Under the pieces are notes generated by a model. That model saw nothing but the letters and a program-made list of their open reading frames with translations. It searched no databases and was not told the DNA's origin. The position numbers were made by a program, and so were the translations under genes. From assembly GCA_903870415.1 (NCBI GenBank), contig CAIQDA010000005.1:1-34615 (forward strand): a DNA stretch of 34,615 nucleotides. Direction: 5' to 3'. Below, one piece after another: positions 1 to 8,096 of the stretch. Each line of letters opens with the position of its first letter. Within the stretch, counting starts at the first letter, position 1. The DNA is from an uncultured delta proteobacterium. GTDB taxonomy: Bacteria; Myxococcota_A; Polyangia; Polyangiales; Polyangiaceae.

Positions 1-31
1 CGTCGTCGTAAAACCCTCGGGAGCGTCAGCC

Positions 32-976
32 ATGTACAAGAAGGATTACCGCCTATTTTCCGGCGTTTCGAACCTCCCACTGGCTGAGAGTATCGCCAAG
101 AACCTCGACATGAACCTGGCGAAGGTCGACTACAAGCGGTTCAGCGACGGTGAGTCGTACTGCGAAATCCGCGAGAACGTTCGCGGCGTCGATGCCTTCA
201 TCATCCAGTCCACGTGCCGCCCCGTGAACGACAACGTGATGGAGCTCCTCATCCTGTGCGACGCGCTTCGCCGCGCCTCGGTCGGTTCGATCACCGCAGT
301 GATTCCGTATTACGGATACGCACGGCAAGACCGCAAGGTTCATCCGCGCTCGCCGATCACCTCGAAGCTCGTGGCCGACTTGCTCATCGCAGCAGGCGTC
401 AATCGCGTCGTCTCGATCGACCTTCACGCTGGGCAAATCCAAGGGTTTTTCAACATTCCCTTCGACCACCTCTTCGCGATGCCGGTCATGCTCGACTACC
501 TTCGTCCGCAGTTCGGCGAAGACTCGATGGTCGTGTCACCGGACGCCGGCGGTGTGGAGCGCGCGCGCGCTTACTCGAAGCGACTCGGCGGCGGCATGGC
601 CATCATCGACAAGCGCCGCGAGCGTGCGAACGTGAGCGAAGTGATGAACGTCATCGGCGACGTGCGCGGCAAGCGATGCGTCATCGTCGACGACATGATC
701 GACACCGCGGGGACTCTTTGCGGAGCGGCTCAGGCCATCATGGACAAGGGCGCCACGAGCGTTTCCGCTGTGGCCTGCCACGGCGTTCTCTCGGGACCCG
801 CAGCCGAACGCATTGCCGCGTCGCCACTTTCCGAGGTCATCGTCACCGACACGTTGCCGCTCTCGGAGACCGCGAAGGCGTGCCCCAAGATCAAACAGGT
901 CTCGGTCGCCAAGCTTCTCGGCGAGGCGATCAAGGCCATCGTGTCCGGCGACTCCATCAGCCGCCTCTTCGCCTGA
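32..976 (+). CDS. prs: Ribose-phosphate pyrophosphokinase (PRPP synthetase)
   Basis: Cytosolic enzyme that transfers pyrophosphate from ATP to ribose 5-phosphate, giving PRPP for purine, pyrimidine, NAD, His and Trp synthesis. The 314-residue product has the normal length for class I enzymes. It shows the FSDGE substrate motif near residue 38, the RQDRK ATP-loop region near residue 99, the DLHAGQIQGFF segment, and the PRPP-binding loop VIVDDMIDTAGT near residue 217. The ATG at 32 has GGGAG at 19-23, eight bases upstream, which supports this start. It is followed after 153 bases by rplY and pth, the same neighbourhood as in many bacteria, so the three may share a transcript. Nothing in it is unusual. 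Confidence 0.97.
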   Translation: MYKKDYRLFSGVSNLPLAESIAKNLDMNLAKVDYKRFSDGESYCEIRENVRGVDAFIIQSTCRPVNDNVMELLILCDALRRASVGSITAVIPYYGYARQDRKVHPRSPITSKLVADLLIAAGVNRVVSIDLHAGQIQGFFNIPFDHLFAMPVMLDYLRPQFGEDSMVVSPDAGGVERARAYSKRLGGGMAIIDKRRERANVSEVMNVIGDVRGKRCVIVDDMIDTAGTLCGAAQAIMDKGATSVSAVACHGVLSGPAAERIAASPLSEVIVTDTLPLSETAKACPKIKQVSVAKLLGEAIKAIVSGDSISRLFA

Positions 977-1129
977 TCACCTCCGCGCTCGGCTTCGTTC
1001 GCGACGCGGCCGATTCGATTCCGAGATGCGCGTCCAGAAGAAATTCTCTGGTCAACCTTCGCCACTTCTGGCATATCCCGCCGTCCTGATTTTCCGGCTT
1101 CATTTTGAGCCGCGCCGAGGTCGTTCCCG

Positions 1130-1807
1130 ATGAGCACGAACATCCACGTTCTTCACGCCAAGGTCCGCAACACGAACGGTTCGCCACAGGCGCGCCGTAT
1201 CCGGGCCGAAGGTTTCCTTCCCGCGGTCGCTTACGGCAAGGACCTCTCCGCCGTCGCTGTCGCCGTCGACCCGAAAGAGGTCACGCGCGTCCTTACGAGC
1301 GACCACGGCAAGAACAGCGTCGTGAAGCTCGACGTTGACGGCAAGAGCGAGATTCTCGCCATGGTGAAGTCGTTCCAGATTCACCCGGTTTCCCGCAAGC
1401 TCGAGCACGTCGACTTCATCGAAGTGAAGCTCGATCGCGAAGTCGACGCGGAGATTCCGCTCTTCACCACCGGCAAGCCCGTTGGCATCGTCAAGGGCGG
1501 CGTGCTTCGCCAGGTGTACCGCTCGCTTCCCGTGCGCTGCACCCCTGACCGCATCCCAGTCAAGATCACCTTCGACGTTACGGCACTCGACTTGAATGGC
1601 CACGTTGCCGCCAAGGACGTCACCCTCGGCGAAGGCGTGACCATTCGCCTCGCACCTGAGCAGACCATCATCTCGATCGTCGCACCTGAAGCCGACACCG
1701 AGGCCGTTGCGGTCCCGGGCGCTGCTGCTGCGGCTCCTGCCGCCAAGGGCGCTCCCGCGAAGCCTGCCGCGAAGGCAGCGCCCGCGAAAGACGCGAAGAA
1801 GAAGTAA
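1130..1807 (+). CDS. rplY: 50S ribosomal protein bL25, long Ctc form
   Basis: Binds 5S rRNA in the large ribosomal subunit. The 225-residue product is the long (Ctc/TL5-type) form. An N-terminal 5S-binding domain covers about residues 1-95, and a C-terminal beta domain covers about residues 100-185 (REVDAEIPLFTTGKPVGIVKGG). These are followed by a low-complexity Ala/Pro/Lys tail of about 40 residues ending in KDAKKK. The tail is a lineage extension, probably disordered and rRNA-contacting (inference). The gene lies between prs and pth, and pth starts six bases after its stop, so the two are almost certainly co-transcribed. The 153-base gap upstream of the ATG contains no promoter I would trust. 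Confidence 0.96.
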   Translation: MSTNIHVLHAKVRNTNGSPQARRIRAEGFLPAVAYGKDLSAVAVAVDPKEVTRVLTSDHGKNSVVKLDVDGKSEILAMVKSFQIHPVSRKLEHVDFIEVKLDREVDAEIPLFTTGKPVGIVKGGVLRQVYRSLPVRCTPDRIPVKITFDVTALDLNGHVAAKDVTLGEGVTIRLAPEQTIISIVAPEADTEAVAVPGAAAAAPAAKGAPAKPAAKAAPAKDAKKK

Positions 1808-1813
1808 TTCGCT

Positions 1814-2389
1814 GTGCATTTGCTCGTCGGTCTCGGAAACCCTGGTCGGGAATACGAATCGACGCGGCACAATGCTGGCTTCGACGCGCTCGACCGTTTG
1901 GCCAGTTCGGCAAATGCGACGGCATTTCGCGAGAAATTCAGCGGCGAATACGCGACCGGTACCCTTTCGGGGGAGCCGGTCGTTTTGCTTCGTCCGCTCA
2001 CGTTCATGAATCTCTCCGGGCAATGCGTTCAGCCCGCGGCGGCGTTTTTCAAAGTGCCGCCCGCGAACGTCATCGTGCTCCACGACGAGCTCGACGTGCC
2101 GGTCGGTCAGCTCCGGGCCAAAGTCGGGGGTGGTCACGCGGGGCACAATGGCCTGCGCGACATTCAAGCGAAGTTCGGAACGCCTGAGTTTGCCCGGGTG
2201 CGCATTGGCATTGGGCGGCCCGGGCCCGGCTTTAAAGGGTCCGTCGCGGACTTTGTGTTGTCGCGCCTCGACGCCTACGAGCGGGGGCAACTCGACGACG
2301 CCATCGCCCGCGTGCAGGCCATCGTTGAAGCGTTCATCGCCGGGAAACCCGACCGAGCCGCAACGCTCGCGAACAGCAAATCGCCGTAA
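1814..2389 (+). CDS. pth: Peptidyl-tRNA hydrolase
   Basis: Releases tRNA from peptidyl-tRNA that has dropped off ribosomes. The 191-residue protein matches the family length. It starts LLVGLGNPGREYESTRHNAG, with the catalytic His at residue 19 (His20 in E. coli). It continues with FMNLSG, VLHDELDVPVG (the Asp that polarises the His) and GGHAGHNGLRDI, which carries the conserved Asn. The start is GTG at 1814, six bases after the rplY stop. No ATG fits, because the LLVGLGNPG motif begins at once. The close spacing points to coupling with rplY. Confidence 0.96.
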   Translation: MHLLVGLGNPGREYESTRHNAGFDALDRLASSANATAFREKFSGEYATGTLSGEPVVLLRPLTFMNLSGQCVQPAAAFFKVPPANVIVLHDELDVPVGQLRAKVGGGHAGHNGLRDIQAKFGTPEFARVRIGIGRPGPGFKGSVADFVLSRLDAYERGQLDDAIARVQAIVEAFIAGKPDRAATLANSKSP

Positions 2390-2506
2390 ATTGAGGCTCC
2401 CCGTTGTTTTTGCTTGAGGCTGCGGCATTCCGCTGCTAGCCCCGCCCGTCCCACCGAACCTTGCTCGCGACCTTCGCACGCGCGGGCACACCCCAAAAGG
2501 TCATTT

Positions 2507-3016
2507 ATGAGCGTCAGCACTTCGGCAACTCGCGTCATTCGCGCCAACGAGTACGAGACGATTTTCGTCCTTCGTCCCGACGTCGACCCCGACGCCGCGG
2601 AGAAGCTCCAGAACCGCCTCACGGACATCATTGCCCGCGAGAAGGGCACGCTCGTCAAGGTCGAGTCGTGGGGCCGTCGCAAGCTCTCGTACCCCGTCGC
2701 GAAGCAGCGTCGCGGCGTGTACATCTACCTCCAGTACCTCGGCGTGGGCGGCCTCGTGGCCGAGCTCGAGCGTAACCTCCGCATCGCGGACTTCTGCCTC
2801 AAGTTCCTCACGGTCAAGCTTCGCGACCGCGTGGACGTCTCCAGCATCCAGATCGATCCGGAGCAGCTCAAGCTTGCCCGCCTCGAGCCCGCGGGCGACG
2901 ACGACGAGAAGGAGTCGCGCGAGCGTTCCCTCGGACTTGTCGATCCACCTGCCGAACACCGCGTCAAGGTCGAGGAAGAAGCCCCCGTCGAAGCCGACGA
3001 AGCGGCCGAAGCCTGA
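2507..3016 (+). CDS. rpsF: 30S ribosomal protein bS6 with acidic tail
   Basis: Small-subunit protein that normally forms a heterodimer with bS18 on the 16S rRNA platform. The bS6 core begins NEYETIFVLRPDVDP near residue 14 and runs through ESWGRRKLSYPVAKQRRGVYIYLQY to about residue 110. The ATG at 2507 is preceded by AAAAGG at 2495-2500, which decides the start over an upstream in-frame alternative at 2414. At 169 residues the protein is longer than the usual 95-135, because of a charged tail ending VEEEAPVEADEAAEA. The next gene, 24 bases on, is rplI. The usual partner gene rpsR is not between them. Confidence 0.95.
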   Translation: MSVSTSATRVIRANEYETIFVLRPDVDPDAAEKLQNRLTDIIAREKGTLVKVESWGRRKLSYPVAKQRRGVYIYLQYLGVGGLVAELERNLRIADFCLKFLTVKLRDRVDVSSIQIDPEQLKLARLEPAGDDDEKESRERSLGLVDPPAEHRVKVEEEAPVEADEAAEA

Positions 3017-3040
3017 TCCTCTTTCTTTCGGAGCAGCACC

Positions 3041-3496
3041 ATGCCCTCGACCCTGCAAATCATCCTCCACCAGGACGTTAAGAACCTCGGCAAGGCCGGC
3101 GAACTCGTACGCGTTCGCCCCGGTTTTGCCCGCAACTACTTGCTGCCTCGTGACCTCGCGGTCACGGCGTCCGCAAGCGCTGTCAAGCAAGTTGCCCACG
3201 ACAAGGCCGTCGCGGCCTCCCGCGCCGAGCGTGTCAAGAAGGAAGCCGGCGAACTTGCGACCAAGCTTGGCGCCGTCACCGTGAAGCTCGTGCACCGCGC
3301 GGGCGACGACGGTCGACTCTTCGGTTCGGTCACCACCAAAGACATCGAAGGCGCCCTCAAGGGCCTCGGTTTCGCGGTGGACCGCAAGAAGCTCCAAGCC
3401 GTCGACGCGCTTCGCACCCTCGGCAGCCACGAAGTCAAGGTGCAGCTGCACCAAGACGTCACGGCGACGATCAAGGTCGAAATCGCGAAGCCCTGA
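3041..3496 (+). CDS. rplI: 50S ribosomal protein bL9
   Basis: Large-subunit protein at the base of the L1 stalk, with N- and C-terminal RNA-binding domains joined by a long helix. The 151 residues match the family. The N-domain signature is LHQDVKNLGKAGELVRVRPGFARNYLLPR (about residues 9-37). A Lys/Ala/Glu-rich connecting helix spans residues 45-75. The C-domain contains DGRLFGSVTTKDI. GGAG at 3030-3033 lies seven bases before the ATG. The gene ends the rpsF-rplI transcript, since a strong intrinsic terminator follows about 50 bases after the stop. Confidence 0.97.
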   Translation: MPSTLQIILHQDVKNLGKAGELVRVRPGFARNYLLPRDLAVTASASAVKQVAHDKAVAASRAERVKKEAGELATKLGAVTVKLVHRAGDDGRLFGSVTTKDIEGALKGLGFAVDRKKLQAVDALRTLGSHEVKVQLHQDVTATIKVEIAKP

Positions 3497-3547
3497 GGTT
3501 TTCGATGCGCGTTCGGCCTCTTGAGGTCCGGCGCGCATCCCTCATCC

Positions 3548-3581
3548 AAAGAGCAAGCTTAACCGCTTGCTCTTTTTTTTT
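3548..3581 (+). terminator. Rho-independent terminator after rplI
   Basis: A perfect 11-bp stem (AAAGAGCAAGC / GCTTGCTCTTT) with loop TTAACC is followed by an unbroken run of nine T ending at 3581. It lies about 50 bases after the rplI stop and 140 bases before dnaB. It therefore separates the ribosomal-protein transcript from dnaB, which needs its own promoter somewhere in 3582-3724. Confidence 0.93.
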
Positions 3582-3724
3582 CGTGGCACCGGAGTTCGTG
3601 TCCGTCGCCGTCGCGACCGCTTCCTCTTTGGCCGGTCGTCGGGCAGGTTTCGTATCCATCCCGGTGCACGGTCACTCGGGTTGCCGTTCCCGTCATTCGG
3701 GACCGACGTGAGCAAGGGTGAAGC

Positions 3725-5179
3725 ATGGCCGCTGATTACGGACGCCGCGAACGGCAGCAAGAACTTCCTTCATCCGACGGGCGCATTCCGCCGAACGACC
3801 TCGACGCCGAGGCCGCGATTCTCAGCGCGGTGCTCATCGACCCGGGAGCCATCGACAAAGTGTTGGAGTTTCTGCGGGCGGAGCACTTCTACTCGGAAGC
3901 GCATCGGCGCATTTTCGAGGCCGCGCTTGAGCTTCGTGAGCGCGGGCAGCCTGTAGACTACATTCAAATCAGTTCCTTCCTCCGCGATCGCGACCGCCTG
4001 CAGCAGGTCGGCGGAATGCCGTTTCTCACGGACCTCCTGAACGTGGCGCCCGCGCTCGCGAACGTCGAAGCCTACGCACGCACCGTTTACGAAAAGTCGC
4101 GCGTGCGGCAGGTCATTGTCGCAGCTCAGCGCATCGCAGCAGAGGGTTACGTCGACTACGGCGACCCGCAGGCGTTCATCGACAAGGCCGAACAGGCGGT
4201 GGACCAAATCGCGCGCACGGGCAGCTCGTCGAGCGTCGAGCACATCAAGCCGATTCTCATCCGTTCCTTCGAGAAGATGCAGCAAGCGGCAGCGAACGGC
4301 AGCTGGGTGACCGGCGTGCCGACGGGTTTCGATCGTTACGATCGACTCACGAGCGGGCTTCACGAAGGCGACCTTTCCATCGTCGCGGCGCGTCCCGGCA
4401 TGGGCAAGACCTCGTTCGTTCTCAACATTGCTCAGAACGTTTCGCGTCCACGGGTCGTCGAGAGCCCGGATTTCCCCGGTCGTCGCACTCAGGTCCCGGG
4501 CGTTGCCGTCATGGTTTTCTCCCTGGAAATGCCCAGAGAACAGCTCACCAACCGCATGCTCGCGAGCGAGGCCACCGTTGACGTGAGCAAGATGCGCAGC
4601 CGCGCGCTGACCACCGACGACTGGGCGCGCCTCACCACCGCCGCGTCGCTCTTGAGCAAGCTGCCCATCTACGTCGACGACACGCCAAGCGTCACGCTCC
4701 TCGAGGTTCGCGCGAAGATGCGCCGCCTCATCGCGGAGTACGAGCGGCGGAACGACGGGACGCGCGTCGGCCTTCTGATCATCGACTATTTGCAGCTCAT
4801 GAAGGGCCGTGACGGAGCCACGTCTCGCGAGCAAGAGATCAGCGAAATCTCACGCGGTTTGAAGGGCCTCGCGAAGGAGCTCAAGATGCCCATCATCGCG
4901 CTCTCTCAGCTGAACCGCGCGGTCGAGTCCCGTAGCGAGAAGTCGAAGCGGCCGCTCTTGTCGGACCTTCGCGAGTCGGGCGCCATCGAGCAAGACGCCG
5001 ACAACATCATCTTCATCTACCGCGACGACTATTACAACAAGGAGGACTCGGACGAGCAGGGGATCGCCGAGCTCATCTTGGCCAAGCACCGCAACGGCGC
5101 CACCGACACGGTGAAGGTGCGTTTCGAGCGCGAATACACGAAGTTTTCGAATCTCCCTGAGGGCGAGTTTCTCGAGTGA
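3725..5179 (+). CDS. dnaB: Replicative DNA helicase DnaB
   Basis: Hexameric 5'-3' helicase that drives the replication fork and recruits primase. The 484-residue product has the N-terminal DnaB domain (about residues 23-125), a linker, and the RecA-like ATPase domain (about 195-480). The ATPase domain shows Walker A RPGMGKT at 223-229, FSLEMP near 265, Walker B LLIIDYLQLM at 350-359, SQLNRAVE, and the DLRESGAIEQDAD arginine-finger region. AAGG at 3714-3717 supports the ATG at 3725. Compared with E. coli DnaB recalled from memory, there are roughly 15 extra residues between the helix after Walker A and FSLEM (around residues 240-260). No intein is present. Placement after rplI is the common rpsF-rplI-dnaB order. 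Confidence 0.97.
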   Translation: MAADYGRRERQQELPSSDGRIPPNDLDAEAAILSAVLIDPGAIDKVLEFLRAEHFYSEAHRRIFEAALELRERGQPVDYIQISSFLRDRDRLQQVGGMPFLTDLLNVAPALANVEAYARTVYEKSRVRQVIVAAQRIAAEGYVDYGDPQAFIDKAEQAVDQIARTGSSSSVEHIKPILIRSFEKMQQAAANGSWVTGVPTGFDRYDRLTSGLHEGDLSIVAARPGMGKTSFVLNIAQNVSRPRVVESPDFPGRRTQVPGVAVMVFSLEMPREQLTNRMLASEATVDVSKMRSRALTTDDWARLTTAASLLSKLPIYVDDTPSVTLLEVRAKMRRLIAEYERRNDGTRVGLLIIDYLQLMKGRDGATSREQEISEISRGLKGLAKELKMPIIALSQLNRAVESRSEKSKRPLLSDLRESGAIEQDADNIIFIYRDDYYNKEDSDEQGIAELILAKHRNGATDTVKVRFEREYTKFSNLPEGEFLE

Positions 5180-5231
5180 TCGCCCCGTCGCTCGCGTGTG
5201 ATGGCGCAACCCATACGCGGCGGAGTCGAGG

Positions 5232-5242
5232 TGCATTCTGCA
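5232..5242. promoter_or_regulatory. TGCA-N3-TGCA motif upstream of the first ArsA-type gene
   Basis: TGCATTCTGCA sits inside the larger perfect palindrome GTGCA-TTC-TGCAC (5231-5243), in the 148-base gap between dnaB and the ArsA-type ATPase, about 85 bases before its ATG. It is the reverse complement of TGCAGAATGCA found at 18570 and 22942. An operator role is inferred only from symmetry, recurrence and position. Confidence 0.45.
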
Positions 5243-5327
5243 CGGGGGTCGATTCGCGCGTCCAATTGGTGCTAACCGTTTCCGCGGCGTCGCAAGCCCC
5301 GTAGACCGCGACGCCCGAGCCGCGCCC

Positions 5328-6503
5328 ATGACCGACGGACCCATCGCTTCGCTCCTCGACTCGCATCGCGTGCTTGTGACGTGTGGTGCTGGCGGCGTGG
5401 GAAAAACCACGACAGCGGCTGCGTTGGGTGTTGCGGCGGCACGACGAGGGAAGCGTGTGCTCGTGCTGACCATCGACCCGGCCCGACGCCTTGCGGAGTC
5501 GCTCGGCATCGACATGGAGTCGGCGGAGGCGATGACCGTGGCGCCGGAGCTTTTCGAAGCGGCGGGTTACCGGGCGACGGGCTCGCTCACCGCGATGATG
5601 CTCGACACGAAGCGAACGTTCGACGACCTCGTGCGGAAGCATTCATCGACGCCCGAGCGCGCCGAGAAGCTTCTCTGCAACAAGCTTTACCAGCAAATTT
5701 CCTCGTCGCTCGCGGGTACGCAAGAGTACATGGCGATGGAGAAGCTCATCGCGGTGCGCGACGACGCCCGCTTCGATCTCATCATTCTCGACACGCCGCC
5801 GACGCCCAACGCGCTCGACTTTCTCGACGCTCCGCAGAAGCTCGTCGACGCCCTCGACTCGGTCGCGATGCGGTGGTTCATCGACGCCTTCGAGAGCTCG
5901 GGAAAGTTCTCGCTCAACCTCCTCGCGAAGAGCGCGGGCGTCATCCTGAGGGGCCTCGGAAAGATCACCGGCGGCGCGTTCCTCGCGGACATGGCCGAGG
6001 TTCTCTCGCAGCTCGATGACCTGTTTGGCGGCTTCAAGGAGCGCGCGGCCAGGGTTCAGAGCTTCCTGGCGAGCGAAGAGGTGCGCTTCCTCGTCGTGGC
6101 GTCGCCCTCGCCGGTTGCAGTTCAGGAGGCGCTTTTTTTCGCGGGACGTCTCCGCGATTCGCGCATGCCGTGCGGCGCGTTCATCTTGAATCAGGTGCAT
6201 GGATCCCCGAGCGGGTCGGCGTTGGACGACGAGCTCCTTTCGCGCGCGGAGGCGTTTTCCGATCGCATGCGCATCGCCGGCGCACCCCTCGACGACGACG
6301 CCGGAACTCGAATCGCGGAAGCGTATGTCGACGCACATCGAATCGCGGCTCACGACGCCAAGCTCCTCGCAGAGCTCGCGCGTTCTTGGTCGCGAACGAT
6401 GCCCGTGCTCGCGTTGCCTCGTCTTTCCCAGGACGTGCACGACGTGCGGCTCCTCGGTCACGTGAGCGAGTTTCTCCTCACCGCGCAGCCAGTCAACGTC
6501 TGA
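5328..6503 (+). CDS. ArsA/GET3-family ATPase, single domain
   Basis: Soluble P-loop ATPase of the ArsA/GET3 branch of the SIMIBI class, 391 residues. It has a deviant Walker A GAGGVGKT (residues 20-27), LTIDPARRLAESLG (48-60), and a switch/Walker B segment LIILDTPPTPNALDFLD (151-166) where arsenite pumps have DTAPTGHT. It is half the size of a full ArsA and would have to dimerise. The metalloid-site cysteines of classical ArsA are not recognisable, and there is no arsB, arsR or arsC nearby. Known relatives of this DTPPT type are common in myxobacteria and actinobacteria, but their cargo is not known to me. The ATG at 5328 has no clear Shine-Dalgarno. A palindromic TGCA motif lies upstream at 5232 and another just past the stop at 6530. 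Confidence 0.85.
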   Translation: MTDGPIASLLDSHRVLVTCGAGGVGKTTTAAALGVAAARRGKRVLVLTIDPARRLAESLGIDMESAEAMTVAPELFEAAGYRATGSLTAMMLDTKRTFDDLVRKHSSTPERAEKLLCNKLYQQISSSLAGTQEYMAMEKLIAVRDDARFDLIILDTPPTPNALDFLDAPQKLVDALDSVAMRWFIDAFESSGKFSLNLLAKSAGVILRGLGKITGGAFLADMAEVLSQLDDLFGGFKERAARVQSFLASEEVRFLVVASPSPVAVQEALFFAGRLRDSRMPCGAFILNQVHGSPSGSALDDELLSRAEAFSDRMRIAGAPLDDDAGTRIAEAYVDAHRIAAHDAKLLAELARSWSRTMPVLALPRLSQDVHDVRLLGHVSEFLLTAQPVNV

Positions 6504-6510
6504 CGGTCGG

Positions 6511-6552
6511 CAAAGAAAAACGCGGTACGTGCAGAGTGCAGGTACCGCGTTT
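6511..6552 (-). terminator. Intrinsic terminator for era-der
   Basis: A perfect 11-bp stem (AAACGCGGTAC at 6518-6528 with GTACCGCGTTT at 6542-6552) encloses a 13-base loop. Read on the minus strand the stem ends in TTTTTCTTTG, a good U-tract, so it should stop transcripts leaving der. On the plus strand the tail is weaker (TTTCGTGTTTG), but it may also serve the converging ArsA-type gene. The loop contains the recurring TGCAGAGTGCA motif. Confidence 0.82.
6530..6540. promoter_or_regulatory. TGCAGAGTGCA motif in a terminator loop
   Basis: One of five by-eye copies of TGCAGARTGCA. It fills almost the whole loop of the terminator between the ArsA-type gene and der, 27 bases after the ArsA-type stop. 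It could be a DNA-level site used independently of the hairpin, or a self-complementary loop element. Function is unknown. Confidence 0.35.
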
Positions 6553-6623
6553 CGTGTTTGGGTCGCTCGTGGCTCGTCGCTGCGTCGCCGCGTAACGCCA
6601 ACGGTTCTATCGAGCGATGGACG

Positions 6624-8096
6624 TCAGTTGTCGTCGTCGCCCATGTCGTCGTCTTCGTCGACGGCGGTTTCAGCACCGGGGACGATGTACGTTGACTTCG
6701 GCGCGCCCTTCGCGCGTTTGCGCTTCTCCTTGTAGACCACACGTATCGGTGTGCCCTTGAAGTCGAAGGCTTTTCGCAGCTGGTTCGTCACGTAGCGCTG
6801 GTAACTGAAGTGAATGTTGTCCGGCGCGTTCGAGATGACGACGAACGTCGGTGGCGCGGATTCGGCCTGCGTGATGAAGTAAATGCGTGGCGCTTTGCCG
6901 TCTTTGGTCGGCGGCGAGCGATGCTCGAGCACCTCGGCGAAGAACCGGTTGAGCGCGCCCGTGGTGACGCGTCCGTGGTAGGCCTTGTCGACCTCCATGA
7001 TGGTCTTCACGAGGTCTTTCAGGCCGCGACCGGTCTTGGCGCTGATGCGCACGAGCGGGGCCCAAGGAGCGAAGCTGAGCTTGTCGCGGGCGTCGACCTC
7101 GGCCTTGGCGAGCTGCTCTTTTGGCAGGAGATCGCACTTGTTGACGGCGATGATGAGCGCCCGTCCACGGTCGGCGGCGAGGCCCATGATCTTGGCATCT
7201 TGTTCCGCGACGCCTTCGCTCCCGTCGGACACGAGGATGGTGATGTCCGCGCGTTCGATGGTCTCGACGGTGATGTGCGTCGACAAGCTTTCGACTTCGT
7301 CGCCGTGCGAGTTGACCTTGGACTTCTTGCGAAGGCCGGCCGTGTCGATGACGACGAAGCGCTGGCCCTCGAACTCGACGAGCGCGTCGATGGCGTCGCG
7401 CGTGGTGCCGGGGTTCGAGTCGACGAGCATGCGGTCTTCGCCGAGTAGACGATTGAGCAAGCTCGATTTGCCTGCGTTTGGCCTGCCAATGAGCGCGATG
7501 CGGGGAAGGCGCGCGTCGAGCTCGACTTCTTCCTCGACGGGAAGCTCCGGCGGAAGGTTGCGGAATACCTGCAGTTCGAGGTCTTGCATTCCGCGGCCGT
7601 GGAGGGCGCTCACGGGGATGACGGCTTTGACGCCGTGGCGGTAGAGTTCGAAGGCGTCGCTGTCGAGGCGCGGCGAGTCGGCCTTGTTCGCCACGTAGAG
7701 CACGGGCTTCGAGGTGCGGCGCAGGAGGTCGACTGCCGCAAGGTCGGCGTGCGTGAGCTCCGACGATGCATCGCTGACGAAGACGATGATGTCCGCTTCC
7801 GCGATGGCCTCGCGCACATGGCGCGCAATGCCGGCTTTCATCGGGTCTTCGTCTTCCGGGTCGTAACCGCCCGTGTCGACGACCACGATGGGCCGGCCGT
7901 AAAGCATGGTGCTCGCGTAGTGGCGATCGCGCGTCACGCCCGGCTCGTCGTGGACGATGGCGAGCTTCGCGCGTGCGATGCGGTTGAAGAGCGTCGACTT
8001 GCCGACGTTGGGGCGACCGACGATGGCGACGATCGGGTGGCCACTGGCGGAAGCGGGGAGGGTGGAGGCGGCTGCGCGCCTGCGGTGGCGGGTCAT
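6624..8096 (-). CDS. der: Ribosome-assembly GTPase Der (EngA)
   Basis: Double-GTPase factor for 50S subunit maturation. The 490-residue product has the G1 domain (GRPNVGKSTLF near residue 28, DTGGYD, NKAD), a second G domain (GRPNAGKSSLLNRL near residue 203, DTAGLRKK, NKCD) and the C-terminal KH-like domain (about residues 385-470). An acidic tail DEDDDMGDDDN closes it. The ATG overlaps the TGA of era by four bases (ATGA), so translation is very likely coupled. Two GTPases that both act on ribosome assembly are thus made from one message, which ends at the hairpin at 6511-6552. Confidence 0.97.
   Translation of the reverse strand: MTRHRRRAAASTLPASASGHPIVAIVGRPNVGKSTLFNRIARAKLAIVHDEPGVTRDRHYASTMLYGRPIVVVDTGGYDPEDEDPMKAGIARHVREAIAEADIIVFVSDASSELTHADLAAVDLLRRTSKPVLYVANKADSPRLDSDAFELYRHGVKAVIPVSALHGRGMQDLELQVFRNLPPELPVEEEVELDARLPRIALIGRPNAGKSSLLNRLLGEDRMLVDSNPGTTRDAIDALVEFEGQRFVVIDTAGLRKKSKVNSHGDEVESLSTHITVETIERADITILVSDGSEGVAEQDAKIMGLAADRGRALIIAVNKCDLLPKEQLAKAEVDARDKLSFAPWAPLVRISAKTGRGLKDLVKTIMEVDKAYHGRVTTGALNRFFAEVLEHRSPPTKDGKAPRIYFITQAESAPPTFVVISNAPDNIHFSYQRYVTNQLRKAFDFKGTPIRVVYKEKRKRAKGAPKSTYIVPGAETAVDEDDDMGDDDN

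Noticed and set aside
5249-5278. Promoter TCGATT...CTAACC before the single-domain ArsA gene
   Set aside because: The -35 has few consensus bases. It cannot be told from chance, so it was not listed as a feature.
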